Of a stretch of DNA of 64,000 bases, positions 11,701-21,695 are shown one piece after another. The translations under genes and the position numbers were made by a program. The notes beneath the pieces were generated by a model, which saw only the letters and a program-made list of their open reading frames with translations, did not search any database and was not told the origin of the DNA. Within the stretch, counting starts at the first letter, position 1. Each line of letters begins with the position of its first letter. Origin of the DNA: Toxorhynchites rutilus septentrionalis (lineage: Eukaryota; Arthropoda; Insecta; Diptera; Culicidae); contig NC_073746.1 in assembly GCF_029784135.1 (NCBI RefSeq), positions 107,962,661 through 108,026,660 of the forward strand. Reading direction: 5' to 3'.

Positions 11701-12462
11701 CCTTGCTCAGTGTATATTGCTGAATTGGCAGCGATACACTGGGCGCTGGACAGCGTCGCCTCACGACCTGTTGAACACTATTACATTGTAACGGATAGTC
11801 TTAGCTCTGTCGAAGCTATCCGTTCAGTGAGGCCGGAAAAGCACTCGCCGTACTTCCTTGAGAGAATACGAGAAATTTTGAGTGCTTTATCCAGACGCTG
11901 TTATGTCATTACCTTTGTCTGGGTCCCTTCACATTGCTCAATTCCGGGTAATGAGAGGGCTGACTCATTAGCAAAGGTAGGTGCAATTGAAGGCGATATT
12001 TATCAGCGTCAAATCGCCTTCAATGAATTTTATTCTTTAGTCCGCAAAAATACCATAGTTAACTGGCAACGCAAATGGAACGAAGATGAATTGGGCCGGT
12101 GGCTCCACTCGATTATCCTTAAGGTTAGCCTCAAACCATGGTTCAAAAGTCTGGACTTGAGTCGGGACTTTATTCGCACCTTCTCCCGACTCATGTCCAA
12201 TCACTGTTCGTTAGATGCGCTACTCTTTCGTATTAATCTTGCCGACAACAATCTCTGTGTTTGTGGCCAAGGTTACCACGACATCGAGCACGTTGTTTGG
12301 TCGTGCGAGCTGTATCTTGTCGCCAGATCGAATTTAGTAGTCACCCTTCGGGCCCGAGGAAGGCAGCCCATGATGCCGGTGAGAGACGTGTTGGCTCGGT
12401 TAGACCTTGATTACATGTCCCAAATATATGTATTCCTTAAAGCTATCGATCTTCGTGTGTGA
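8777..12462 (+). pseudogene. LINE ORF2: endonuclease, reverse transcriptase, RNase H; one frameshift
   Basis: The first segment (8777 to about 10930) begins with an AP-like endonuclease: LQWNCRSLIPKLD, LSETWL, GDFNSHGTAWGE and GSDHLPI. The reverse transcriptase has FNSYRPIAMLSCIRKLLEKI, GFRRGKGTNDCLALL, FLDIKGAFDSV, GLPQGSCLSPLLYN and the catalytic box LADDG. A single-base shift near 10925-10933 moves the frame; the rest (to 12462) has the thumb, an RNase H with FTDGS, ELAAI, TDSLSS and NERADSLAK (all four acidic residues present), and a terminal CVCGQGYHDIEHVVWSC motif. Apart from this one indel the ORF is open, so the copy is young but probably dead. Confidence 0.85.
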
Positions 12463-12828
12463 TTGTCCTTACACCCTTAGTTTTTCCTTTTCCTTTTCCT
12501 TTGTGAGAGATCGGATCCCTTCTTAAGAATAAGATGAAATGTAAATACATATTAGATATAAGATAGGTTTAAGAATTGAGTATGATGAGTGTGATTGAGA
12601 GTGTGAGTGTGATCATTGTCAATATATCCTCATATCCCCTCCTTTTCCTGAAGAAAATATGTCACCCTTCTAAACTCGAGTCGACCTCGAGTAATCGGTT
12701 TCCTATATTATTAACATTAGAATTAAGGAAAAATGTTTATATACTAGTAACAATACAGTAAGGAGTTCGGCTCCTTTAAACCTATGTAACTGAGCCTGTA
12801 AAAATAAACGATTTAAATAAAAAAAAAC
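12463..12828 (+). other. LINE 3' UTR and A-rich tail
   Basis: No coding frame. It runs from the ORF2 stop to the A-rich end, about 50 bp short of the 3' end of the convergent secapin-like gene. No clear target duplication is visible on this side. Confidence 0.6.
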
Positions 12829-12895
12829 TGCATGATGATGATTGATGGTCGGATAATAGTATGAAACTAGCACTTTCTCACCAGACAAATTGTAT

Positions 12896-12901
12896 TTTAT
12901 T
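12896..12901 (-). terminator. Poly(A) signal of secapin-like gene 1
   Basis: AATAAA on the minus strand, about 150 bp after the stop codon at 13048. It puts the transcript end near 12880, clear of the LINE. Confidence 0.6.
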
Positions 12902-13047
12902 GACAGCTTCAGTCAATTATAACCATGGCACAAATGTTCATACAATACTGTTTGATGACAAACAATGATTTCGAACTGATCACCTGATGAACGATGCAAG
13001 ACTGCTCAACAAACTGCACACTTGAGAGCACTGATAAAGAAAGAATT

Positions 13048-13438
13048 TTATCTACTCCAGACTTGGGGCTTTCTGCTCCAAACTCCACGGCACATTCCTT
13101 TGTGATCGGGTTTCTGACCTTCCGGGCAAACGACAGGTACGTCAATGATAATGTACTAGGGAAAAAGAAAGTGAGAAGTTCATGAAATCCAATAATTGAA
13201 TATAATTGTGAATTCACAGCTTGGAAATGGCGTTATATTTTCCATCAAGAATACTTACAGGCTTGAAACCCGAGTCTTCTACCGAGACTGAGTCTTCTTC
13301 TTCCACGGGTACTGGTTTTGACTCTGGTACCCGTACAATTCTTTCCTCCGAGGACGCCGAGGAGTCTTCATCGCATGGTCTGCCCTGGACTCCAAGAGCT
13401 AGCACGAAAATTGCGAAACAAACGAGCGCGAATTTCAT
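13048..13438 (-). CDS. Secapin-like small secreted peptide, gene 1 (two exons)
   Basis: Exon 1 (13438 to 13259) codes 60 residues: a clear signal peptide (MKFALVCFAIFVLALGVQG), then an acidic Ser/Glu/Val-rich spacer. It ends at a strong donor (CCT|GTAAGT). The 103-bp intron (13258-13156) ends in TTTTTCCCTAG. Exon 2 (13155 to 13048), also phase 0, codes 35 residues starting YIIIDVP and containing CPEG...DHKGMCR, then a basic Trp-rich tail and TAA. The short exon 2 with a single Cys pair in a CPxG...CR frame matches the secapin peptides of Hymenoptera and their insect relatives. Those are secreted peptides with reported protease-inhibitor or antimicrobial roles; the role here is inferred only. 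GGAATACTCC at 13522-13531, about 85 bp upstream of the ATG, resembles a kappaB site. The splice model rests on sequence alone. Confidence 0.7.
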
Positions 13439-13545
13439 CGTGATTTACCCTTCTGACAATAAGTGATGTGCACAGATGAAACAATGTCTAAATGCACTTG
13501 CTGGTGATAATCGATTGAGAAGGAATACTCCGTCAACGATTTATT

Positions 13546-13791
13546 TCAAGACAATTCGTAATCGTCTGTTGTTAAGTCTATCACTCGGAGACACTTGATA
13601 ACGCCTCCCGCAATCACTAAGTATGATAAAATTAAGCCTCCAATCAAACCCATAAACCAATCTGCAGCGTCATATTTTGACGTAGGACTACGTCTAACCG
13701 GAAGATATAGGGGGTGAAATGGAAATCTAGGCACTGAACAAGTAGGAAAAAATGCAAGATTTGGAACGCTTAAAACTCGAGCATTTCTCAA
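13546..13791 (-). CDS. Possible terminal exon of a small membrane protein (weak)
   Basis: The frame ends with a hydrophobic stretch (WFMGLIGGLILSYLVIAGG) and an acidic tail; its TGA is immediately followed by AATAAA. Such an ending could be the last exon of a small gene just upstream of secapin-like gene 1, perhaps starting after an AG near 13660-13700. Against this, the frame runs through the repeated 16-bp dyad at 13679, a repeat-associated sequence. I do not recognise the product. Confidence 0.2.
   Translation of the reverse strand: MRNARVLSVPNLAFFPTCSVPRFPFHPLYLPVRRSPTSKYDAADWFMGLIGGLILSYLVIAGGVIKCLRVIDLTTDDYELS
13679..13694. repeat. 16-bp dyad GACGTAG-TC-CTACGTC
   Basis: Two perfect 7-bp arms around a 2-base centre. 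Full or one-mismatch copies also occur at 21437, 23498, 25276, 27963, 29552 and 32947, and half copies at about 16113, 18931, 21859, 27246 and 32230. Several full copies share flanks (CCCCTATA upstream, CAAAA downstream), so they are related by descent and not by chance. Confidence 0.75.
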
Positions 13792-14196
13792 TAGATCGCA
13801 AAGGTTTTTGCATCAATTGATAGGAAATATATCTACGCATCTATCATAATGAATAACATTTCATTTTTCTTGAGATAAATAATTGAATAATTGTGAATTA
13901 TCAACCATTGTCAAAATGCACTATGTGCCCATTTTTGATTGGTCCATTTTGTGCTCCTCAAATCGTACCGACCAAAACGGGCAACCAGAGCAGCAGCGAA
14001 ATATAATGAAGCACGATTGGAAAGGAAAAAGAAAAAAATGAACGAAACATTGGTCGCAGTCTCACACATGCGTAATTCTCGAGCCAGCCAGTCAGCTTAA
14101 AAATCCCCGCTCTGCTGCCGTAACGATCATTCTCATTCAAACCGTACAGCACATCGGTTCTCATCACAACACATCAACAAACCAACCCAAGCAGCC

Positions 14197-14420
14197 ATGT
14201 CTGGACATGGTAAAGGAGGAAAAGTGAAGGGAAAGGCAAAATCCCGCTCGAACCGTGTTGATCTGGAGTTCCCCGCAAGGGTAGCTAGGCCGAGCGCGTT
14301 AGTACCAGTGCACCAGTCCACCTAGCCGTCGTTATATAGTTTCGGCCGCCGAAGTGATCGAGTTAGCTGGCAAAGCTGCTCGCGACGATAAGAAAACCCG
14401 CATTCGGAACAGAACACATT
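14197..14420 (+). pseudogene. Histone H2A pseudogene 1
   Basis: The ATG at 14197 opens with MSGHGKGGKVKGKAKSRSNR, the H2A N-terminus with one substitution. The frame then breaks: internal segments are deleted and later pieces match H2A only in shifted frames (RKG, AGAPVYLA, EVIELAGKAARDDKKTRI). The promoter-like stretch before it (14060-14195) shares TTCAAACCGTA with the second copy. A degenerate stem-loop (GGCGCTTTTCAGGGCC) near 14640 marks the old 3' end. It cannot encode a histone. Confidence 0.75.
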
Positions 14421-15244
14421 CGGTTCGGTGGACATCAAGACAACAGGCAGTTGCAGCGAGTAGCGAGTGCCAAACGCAATCGCAAAACGGCAGCTGGTAG
14501 CAGAAGAAAAAAATTTGTTCTTTATACAATCTGCTTTGGTGGCAAATCCAGAACAAGGCGGCATCAAGGGCGTTCGAAATGGTTTTTTTCAAAACCACGA
14601 GTACTAAGTTTTCTAAATTGGAACCATTCCATAAAACAAGGCGCTTTTCAGGGCCATTAAACCTTCCAAAAAAGAGTTTAGGAAATACAGTTCAATGCTT
14701 TCTAAAACATTATGCAAAATAATAATAAAACACAAATTGATTTTTTCATCATTTGTTTTCCAGGATCTGATGAGTATGTGAATTTGGCAGTTGTTCTGAG
14801 CTTGAGTTGGGGACTTTCCTGATTATTCAATTTTCACCCATTCTTAAATTGTTTCCAGATTGAAAGTACAGTAATTTACAATTAGTTCGACATTTAGCTA
14901 ATTGGACGGACATGTAATGAGACTTATTTAGTTGGACATTTTTGTAAACATAGAGATCCAAATTATGACCCCACATTGAAAGTCGACACTGTACTACTGT
15001 CATCGCAAATGTTCAATTACAGGTTAAAATCGCCTCCAATGCGACACTGAGTGGCGCGTCGGCACGTCGCATTGAATGTAATTTATAGTACAACATGTCA
15101 CAAAGCTGGATGGGAAGACATTTTCCAACTGTGAAAGCTGTGGCGAGTGGCAACAAATCGCTAAACAGGAAGGTTTAGCCGAACAAGATGGGGATATCGA
15201 GTGATAACAAAACAATAAACTCTTTAGATTGAAGATAATTTTGT
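14421..15244 (+). other. Histone-derived and unassigned non-coding sequence
   Basis: Holds a segment at about 15040-15205 (CACGTCGCATTgAATGTAAT...GGAAGAcATTTTCCAACTG) that recurs at 15798-15955 after the second H2A relic, so the histone-derived unit was duplicated. CAGTAATTTACAATTAGTTC near 14870 looks like a pogo-type terminal repeat, but I could not pair it. No gene seen. Confidence 0.45.
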
Positions 15245-15260
15245 GATCCTGAAAAGGACC
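15245..15260 (-). terminator. Histone-type 3' stem-loop, minus strand
   Basis: On the minus strand this reads GGTCCTTTTCAGGATC, a histone mRNA stem-loop with one stem mismatch and the canonical TTTC loop, preceded by AAAG and followed by ACAAAA. It marks the 3' end of a second, oppositely oriented histone relic whose body (15260-15420) is too decayed to name. Confidence 0.5.
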
Positions 15261-15418
15261 CTTTTTAGCCTGCATGTGAATCCAACGAGCGAACAAATCG
15301 TAATGAATGTATTTTTGCCATCGCTCCCTTTTAACGCTCATTCGTTCGTCTCGTTGGACTCGCCCCTCTGGCTGAGTTTGCCGATTTGTCTCTATGCTGT
15401 GAGTGTGTACCGCTAGAG

Positions 15419-15425
15419 TATAAAA
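15419..15425 (+). promoter_or_regulatory. TATA box of the second H2A relic
   Basis: TATAAAA lies about 70 bp before the recognisable H2A sequence, followed by a TTCAAACCGTA stretch shared with the first relic. Probably an old histone promoter. Confidence 0.4.
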
Positions 15426-15499
15426 CACGCGGACCCCAAAAAAATATCTTATTTTCTTTCAAACCGTAAACCCGTGTGGTTGTACGGCATCGGTAACGT

Positions 15500-15735
15500 G
15501 GGCGTAACAAAGGAGGACAAGTTAAGGGAAAGGCAAAGTCTCACTCGAACCGTGCAGGTCTCCAGTTCCCTGTTGATCGCATTCACTGATTGCTCCGCAA
15601 GGGTAACTAGGCCGAACGGATTGGTGCCGGAGCACCAGTATACCTAACAGCGATTATAGAGTTTCGGCCGTCGGAGTGCTCGAGTTGGCTTGCAAAGCTG
15701 CTCACGACAATCAGAAAACCCGCATCAAGAACAGA
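15500..15735 (+). pseudogene. Histone H2A pseudogene 2
   Basis: The start codon region is degenerate, but the plus strand reads [21 protein letters not shown] then RIH, a broken part, GAGAPVY-like, VLELACKAAHDNQKTRIKN. It keeps the GLQFPV segment that copy 1 has lost, so the two relics decayed independently. The 3' side carries an intact histone stem-loop at 15966-15981. Confidence 0.75.
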
Positions 15736-15965
15736 GCAGCTTCGGTTCGGCGCTCATCAAGGCAACAATTAGTTTCAGTGAGTGGCAAAGTGCTTCTCCG
15801 GCACGTCGCATTAAATGTAATTTACTGAACAATATGTCACAAGCTGAATGGGAAGAAATTTTCCAACTGTGAAAGCTGTGGCGAGTGGCAAACGCAATAG
15901 CTAAACAGGAAAGTTTAACCGAACAAGATGGGAATATCGAGTGATAACAAAAACACAACACCAAA

Positions 15966-15981
15966 GGTTCTTTTCAGAACC
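15966..15981 (+). terminator. Histone mRNA 3' stem-loop
   Basis: GGTTCTTTTCAGAACC: a perfect 6-bp stem with a TTTC loop, preceded by CCAAA and followed by ATCA. This is the canonical replication-dependent histone 3' processing element, preserved although its gene has decayed. Confidence 0.8.
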
Positions 15982-16494
15982 ATCAACATGTTCATAAAAA
16001 GTAAACAGTAAACTAATCCATTTTTCAGGTAGATAGGTAGGTATTCACATAGGAGAAGAAAATAAAACAATATATTTTAAATATATATTTAACAAAAGCT
16101 GTCCCCTTTGTATAGTCCTACGTCACTCCGGTTATGTCCCCGACATTACCCACCCGTCTTTTTTAGTTTTTCTATCCTGCAAACTTTGCGAATAAACACA
16201 ATCGACTTATCTTATCTTCGACAAATTTGAAGATGGCCTAGTGGGATGGATGGAAGAAAAAGCACCCCGGGATTGCCGGACCTTCCTTCATGAACGTTCC
16301 TGTATATTTCGCCCAGTTCCGAATGCAATATAGATAGAAGTGGGAATTCGATGCATACCGATTCCAGGAAACGTCCAATTGAGTTTTTCGATAGCGATAA
16401 ACATTGTACTGATTGAGAGGGTCATTGTTAGATGCGCAGATAAGACCATGTCGCTGCCTGAGAGTGGACACTTTCTAATATGGGGTAAACCGAA

Positions 16495-17000
16495 TTTTTT
16501 TTTTTTTTTTTATCCCATTTATTTATTTATCAGGCTCATTAGCATTTTATCTGTAACAGAGCCGGGTTTTTATCGTGTACATGTACATATGTTTATGTTT
16601 CTATAAATTGTAAATTTACACAGTAGAAGTAGTAGCCATTTAGGAGTTATGTTTTCAGTTCCATTACATTATGGCAAATTACACTGTAGTAGCCATATAG
16701 GCGTAAGGGTATTCTATCTGTTCTTCCATTGTTCAGCAGACCGGACAGCGGAGACAGTTGATATTGATCATTGTTGGGTTATTTATAGAACAGCAGCCCG
16801 ATGTTTCTTGCAGAGCAGAGCAGTTGTATGGTTGAATCGATCTTTGTTCCACCGTGGATCGATCTCCATAGCTGATGATGGTTGCGTGGACGTAGTTATT
16901 CTATAACAACACAAAGATGGTCAATTGAGGGCCCTGAGTTTGAACTCACGATCGATCGCTTAGTAAGCGAACGCGTAACCAAGTGACTACGAAGACCCCC
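16495..17000 (-). mobile_element. tRNA-derived SINE, Feilai-like
   Basis: Read on the minus strand it starts GGGGGTCTTCGTAGTCAC, an A-box-like TAGTCACTTGG, followed by GAGTTCAAACTC, a B-box, then a unique body and a 3' poly(A) (poly(T) at 16495-16511 on plus). Flanking AAACCGAA(A)TTT on both sides is a likely target duplication. A second copy lies at 55095-55580. The promoter layout and mosquito context suggest Feilai; the name is from memory of the family. Confidence 0.75.
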
Positions 17001-18078
17001 AAAAACCGAAATTTGATTATGGTTTATTTAGAGAAAATAACAAGTTTATTTCATAATGTGTTGATTGTAATGGTTATGAAGGTATATTGCAGTTTATATA
17101 TAAAAATAAAACAGAGATAAATTCTGTGAAAGAAGTTTGATTATTTGAAAAGCTCAAAAATTAAAACTAGTAATGTCGCAAAGTTGGCATAACTGTCCTC
17201 TTTATTGACATTGAGTTTGGGCGTGATCCATCATTCAGTTTGCTTCAGTAAATACCAGATGTGAATCACGATATTGCGAACATCTCGTTGCCACTCGACT
17301 AGTCTCGATAAACTTTAATCTACTGTTCAAATTCGTTTGCGTATAGGTCACTTAAGGCATGCTAAAACGAATCAATCACATTCAACATTATGGGTGTAAA
17401 CAGATAAACATATTCCGGGCCAAATCTATAAAAATAAAAATGATTTGATGTCCGTTCCTCACGATTTAACTAGAGAACGGAGCAACGGATTTGAACATTC
17501 AGTATCCGGTTTGATGCGTCTTAAGCCGGGTTCAGTCGGTGCGAGTTAGCATACGAGTCGGTCTAGTCAGTTACTGCAGTGCAGCTATTCACACTGTGTG
17601 AACACATCATGCCAGTTAGTGTCATGTGTAATCCGGTGTGCGAGCTACTTCAAAGTTTTTTGAATTCACGCGCACTCACATCTCTCAAAACGTCAAAAAC
17701 AGAATTTAGCGTTCGAATCAGGGATGCCAAATGTAAAGACATGTCTCTATTTTTAAGATATTTGAAAATATGCGAAGGTATTTATAGACTTGAAAATTAT
17801 TGGAAAAACAAATAAAACCGTCATAGTTTCTAAACGAAATCGTTGTTATTTTGATACGCACGCTGGCTGGGCACGCTTTCTTTTTGAGATAGTTTTCTTG
17901 AGAATCTCTAATATAGAATCATTATCAGGCACAATTTTCATTCAAAATTCACTCACAACTTGCAAACAAAGTATTGTTCTAAAAAACAGAATACATATTC
18001 GATTTTAAAAAGTACATTTTCATTCATTATTTCAATTTTTGACGCGTATTTATTCCACCTGCAAATTTACCATTATTT
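17001..18078 (+). other. AT-rich interior without recognisable gene
   Basis: Only short accidental frames. It probably holds the eroded remainder of the Harbinger-like element whose N-terminal coding part lies at 18079-18496. Confidence 0.4.
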
Positions 18079-18496
18079 TTATTTCACAAATTGGTACTCG
18101 AAGTTGCTGGCAAGGCGAACTAAATAAAATTTAAAAAAATCTTTTAGGTTGTCATTTATAGCATCACATACTTCCGGAATTATCTTAGCTATGAATGCTT
18201 TCGAGATTTTAAAAAATATCGACAACAATTTGAACGATATTCCAGAAGCAAGGCACATCAATGTCGTTTTTTAATTTCACTCTTGCAGGTATAGCATCCC
18301 TCATGAGTGTATCTTGGCGTTATATTTTTGGACCAATGAAATCCAACAGTGTTTCCACTAATTCAAGTGTTTTTCTCAACACTGCTCTGTAATCCCGGGG
18401 ATCCTCATCGTAGAGTTCCTGAAATATTGTATTTGTTGCTCCTTTTCTTTGCATCCATTTCCTGGCCCGAATCCTTTTTTCTTTCTGTTTTTTTCG
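18079..18496 (-). pseudogene. PIF/Harbinger (HARBI1-like) transposase relic
   Basis: Minus-strand fragments in two frames read KRIRARKWMQRKGATNTIFQ, ELYDEDPRDYRAVLRKTLEL, then after a stop RQDTLMRDAIPARVKL and, in a shifted frame, LASGISFKLLSIFFKISK and IIPEVCDAIND. This order (WM.RRK..GA, LR.ED...Y..., DT.MR.AI, LA.G.SF..L...F.IS, I..EVC.AI) is the N-terminal half of PIF/Harbinger transposases. Stops and a frameshift interrupt it, and the DDE catalytic half is not seen. Confidence 0.6.
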
Positions 18497-19224
18497 GATA
18501 GAACCTTCAGCTCAAAGAAATTCAGGACAAAGTATGTATTTTTAAACACGATCAGCGTGTGTTTCGCTATAAAATTGTGTAATGATACATTCAACTGAAA
18601 CCTAAGATGAGAACTGCCAATAAAGAAGTCGATTTCGGATCAATCATCTGACAAATTCGGACCTGATTGCTGTTTCTGACTATTTGATGGACATTTGAAA
18701 AATCGCCTGGCGTCCCTGGTAAACCCGTGCCGTAGTATCTAGTTTCTTGCCAGCAGCTCACACTGTGTGAACGGACAAGGCGAGTCAACTAATTGTCAAG
18801 CGAGTCCACCGGGTCAGTAGCTGCTCATTGACAAGTCAGCTACTAGCAACGTATAAATGGGCCTTTAGTCTGCATCAGGTTTATATGCCAAACAAGACGG
18901 GTGGGTAATGTCGTGGACATAACCGGAGAGGCGTAGGACTACACCAAGGTGTGTCCATTATTCGAATATCATGGAGCACAGATCCCAGAATGCCCAACTT
19001 TTCATGTACAAAATTACAGAAAAAAAATTAAAGGATAAAATAGAACTTCAGCACTCAGCAAACACTCAAACGTTTAGATTCAAATACGAAAAAATCAAAA
19101 TTTTTCGTGCAAATGTCGTGCGGTGTAAATGTTTTAGGGATTATTGTTCAGCCGGCAACGAACACATACTTGATGGCAAGCATATCGTAATAGGAATTTA
19201 CCGTCTGGTATCGTGATATAATTG

Positions 19225-19640
19225 GGCTTTGCACTCCTCACGAATAACTGTGTTGTACTAGTCAAGTCTTTCATTTGATACCCACAATGATGGGGTTTAG
19301 AAAAAATATGTAATCCGCCATTTTGTGGTGGCAGCCATTTTGGATTTGCATTTTTCATAAATAACTGTGTTCTATTAGTCCGTCCCTTTCATTTGATACC
19401 CATATTGATGGGGCTTTGAGAAAATATGTAATCCGCCATGTTGTAGCGATCGTCATCTTGGATTTTCAAGATCATGAAATACGCAGTTTTATAATGACTG
19501 CAGAGATAAAGGTGTGTTCCAAATTTCAGATCAACCGGTCAACAGGAAAGGGATCAAATATCAATTAATGTGGTACAGCGCCATAGACAAGCATATTACA
19601 TACAAACATACAAATATGTCACATCTAAATAACACAGTTT
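19225..19640 (+). mobile_element. Truncated RTE-like LINE 3' end
   Basis: Two similar blocks of about 125 bp, each with AATAACTGTGTT, TTTCATTTGATACCCA and AATCCGCCAT, are followed by TACATACAAACATACA. This arrangement recurs in mosquito genomes as RTE-type 3' ends. No coding part remains. A related piece sits at 55600-55690 on the minus strand. Confidence 0.4.
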
Positions 19641-19854
19641 AAAAACTCCAGCATTCTATCAAATCGAGCGCGATTAGCCACTCGTTCACCCGGCGCGACG
19701 CTTCCACCGCTTTCAACACACTTCGATAGGCTGCCCTGCTCCACATCCCATTGAAACTCCTGTCTCTCACTCTTGCTGTATCGCACCGCACACATCCCCG
19801 GCAAATGCAGCGATATCTCTTAGAGCCACCGCATACTACAGACTTTCTGTCAAC

Positions 19855-20879
19855 TAGAGATGGGCAAACCGTTCATGAATTGTTCAAAAGAACTAATTAA
19901 CCAAAAAGAGTGAACGAACGGTCGTTCTTTTCTACTGGACAACAGTTCATATGAACTGTATACCCAGTTCAGAACGAACTGACCGCTGACTGAACTGTGT
20001 ATACAGTTCAGTTCAGAACGAACCGTGTACGGTGAACGATGAACTGTGTATGCAGTTCAGAACGAACTGACCGCTGGCTGAACTGTGCATACAGTTCAGA
20101 ACGAACTGTGTGGGGTGATCGATGTATAAGAGGAAAGAAAACGAACGAGTGATAGATGAATGGTGTTGCAAGGTGAATGGTCCTCAAATCAACGAAGGGA
20201 AACAAACGATAGCCCCATGAAACAACAAAAATAAGATGTCTGTATTCATAATAAAACGCAGCATTTCAGGATACGATGGTTTTTAAGTTGAATTGTTTGA
20301 TTAATGATCAAACAAAATTATAATTTCATATTTTTAAGTTGAGAGTTGAGTTGAGTTAACATTTCAGTAAAATTATATGTAAATCGACCTCCCCAAGAAA
20401 ATACAGTCGAAAACGAAATGTTCCAAACAGTCTTGTTGAACAGTAAATGAATATTCGGGTCGCTGATATGAAACATTTTTTCTATCATATCATATTGTGC
20501 TCCATAATTTTGAGATAGGCGTTCGCGTTTTGGTATAGTTTTACTATAGCAGCTATTGCCAAACATCGCAAGAAGAGCATACAAAGCTAGTTTGTGCTGA
20601 GAAAAGTAAATCACGGTTCGAACTAAACCAAAATTTCAAAATCAATATTTGATTTGAGACATTTTTCACAAAATTCGGAGAATAATTATTTGCTAATAAA
20701 TAGCATTTTATGAATGAACAGAACAGTCTTACATAACATCCCACACTTTTTTATACTTGCTTTGACATATCCCTTTACTGTGCAAAAGAGTGAGTGAACT
20801 GCTCAAAAGAACTAGTTCTCCTAAGTGAACGGTTGGTCAGTGAACGGTTCATTGAAGTGAACCGTTTTGCCCACCTCTA
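19855..20879. mobile_element. Non-autonomous hAT element with 8-bp target duplication
   Basis: Ends are TAGAGATGGGCAAACCGTTC and, inverted, TAGAGGTGGGCAAAACGGTT. The 8-bp CTGTCAAC flanks it at 19847-19854 and 20880-20887, the hAT signature. The interior is full of GTTCAGAACGAACTG-like repeats and has no transposase. Its last 127 bp were carried along in the later array duplications (27309-27435 and 32293-32419), so it inserted before the array formed. Confidence 0.85.
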
Positions 20880-21436
20880 CTGTCAACCAACAGTTTGGTC
20901 GGGTCGGCCTTCTGGTGCAAAAACCGACCTAACTTAATCGGCGTAATGTGCGCACATGCATACCTCCGGGGGCTCTTATGCTAAAAATCAATTCCAAGAT
21001 AGCGTCTTTCCTGCTTGGCGTCCGATGATAGAATGTGGCCAAGCCCCACTATCGCTCACTTCATATAGCCATACAGTTAACGTTGTAGCGACCGCCTATA
21101 TTTATTTATAATCTCTTTTTTGTCTCCTTCCTTCACCTTGTCCATACGTTTCGCCCGTACCCGTGGTTGCTTATAATGAATAGCTGTTTGCTGCGGGAGC
21201 ACAGACAAAATGTATGGGAAAGAAGGTAATTCTTTCTTCCAATTTTTCATAAATTTGAACTTTGTATGAGCTGAAAACCGTAATGTGTAGCATATAAACA
21301 ATTGCTGAGGATATTTCCTATCAATGTGTGTATTTAGAACCAAAATCCATTCATTAATTGAAGAGGTATTAGCGTTCAAAAACTGAACACTTTTTCACAC
21401 CGACATATTGAAATGGGCCCCTATATTGAAAAGTTA

Positions 21437-21452
21437 GACGTAGTCCTATGTC
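21437..21452. repeat. 16-bp dyad, copy in unit A (one mismatch)
   Basis: GACGTAGTCCTATGTC. The copies in units B (27963-27978) and C (32947-32962) read GACGTAGTTCTACGTC. It lies about 250 bp past the gene's stop codon and keeps the CCCCTATATTGAAAAGTTA left flank in all three units. Confidence 0.7.
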
Positions 21453-21695
21453 AAAAAGAAATTATATTCCACGAGTACAGATCACGTTAAGAAAAATAAT
21501 TCCTGTGGAAACTTGGGTATCCGAAATTATTTAAATGAAAATAACAATTGTGTGTGGGACGAAGTTCACCGGGGTAGCTAGTTGTTAAGAAAAACTGAAG
21601 TACAGACATGCTTTCGAAATATTTATTTCATCCTTATGTTGCACACTCAATGATCAACTGCAACCCCAATACCTGTAACATGCCTGTTTTATAAA

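Larger units (their letters stand above)
7957..12828 (+). mobile_element. I/LOA-type non-LTR retrotransposon (LINE), 5' part absent at the LTR junction
   Basis: Two ORFs in classic LINE order are followed by a 3' UTR ending in an A-rich tail (TTAAATAAAAAAAAA, to 12828). ORF1 has three CCHC knuckles; ORF2 has an AP-type endonuclease, reverse transcriptase, RNase H and a terminal Cys/His motif. RNase H places it in the I superfamily (I or LOA clades). The ORF1 frame is open from the first base after the LTR, so the 5' part is more likely displaced to the left of the LTR element than lost. Confidence 0.85.
16102..18953. mobile_element. Inverted-repeat DNA element with PIF/Harbinger-like transposase relic
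   Basis: About 58-bp terminal inverted repeats lie at 16102-16160 and 18895-18953; both contain TAGTCCTACG, CTCCGGTTATGTCC and CGACATTACCCACCCGTCTT. The first of these motifs is half of the 16-bp dyad found elsewhere in the window. Inside are a SINE (16495-17000) and, on the minus strand, a decayed transposase. I see no clean target duplication. The link between these ends and the relic is plausible but not proved. Confidence 0.55.

Noticed and set aside
16910..17000. tRNA-like sequence with A and B boxes
   Set aside because: It is the head of a SINE with a body and poly(A) tail; no cloverleaf with a proper acceptor stem could be drawn.
18971..19216. ILDGKHIVI in a plus-strand frame, resembling the DGKH motif of Harbinger transposases
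   Set aside because: It lies outside the inverted-repeat element and on the opposite strand from the transposase relic, and no neighbouring catalytic motif is present.
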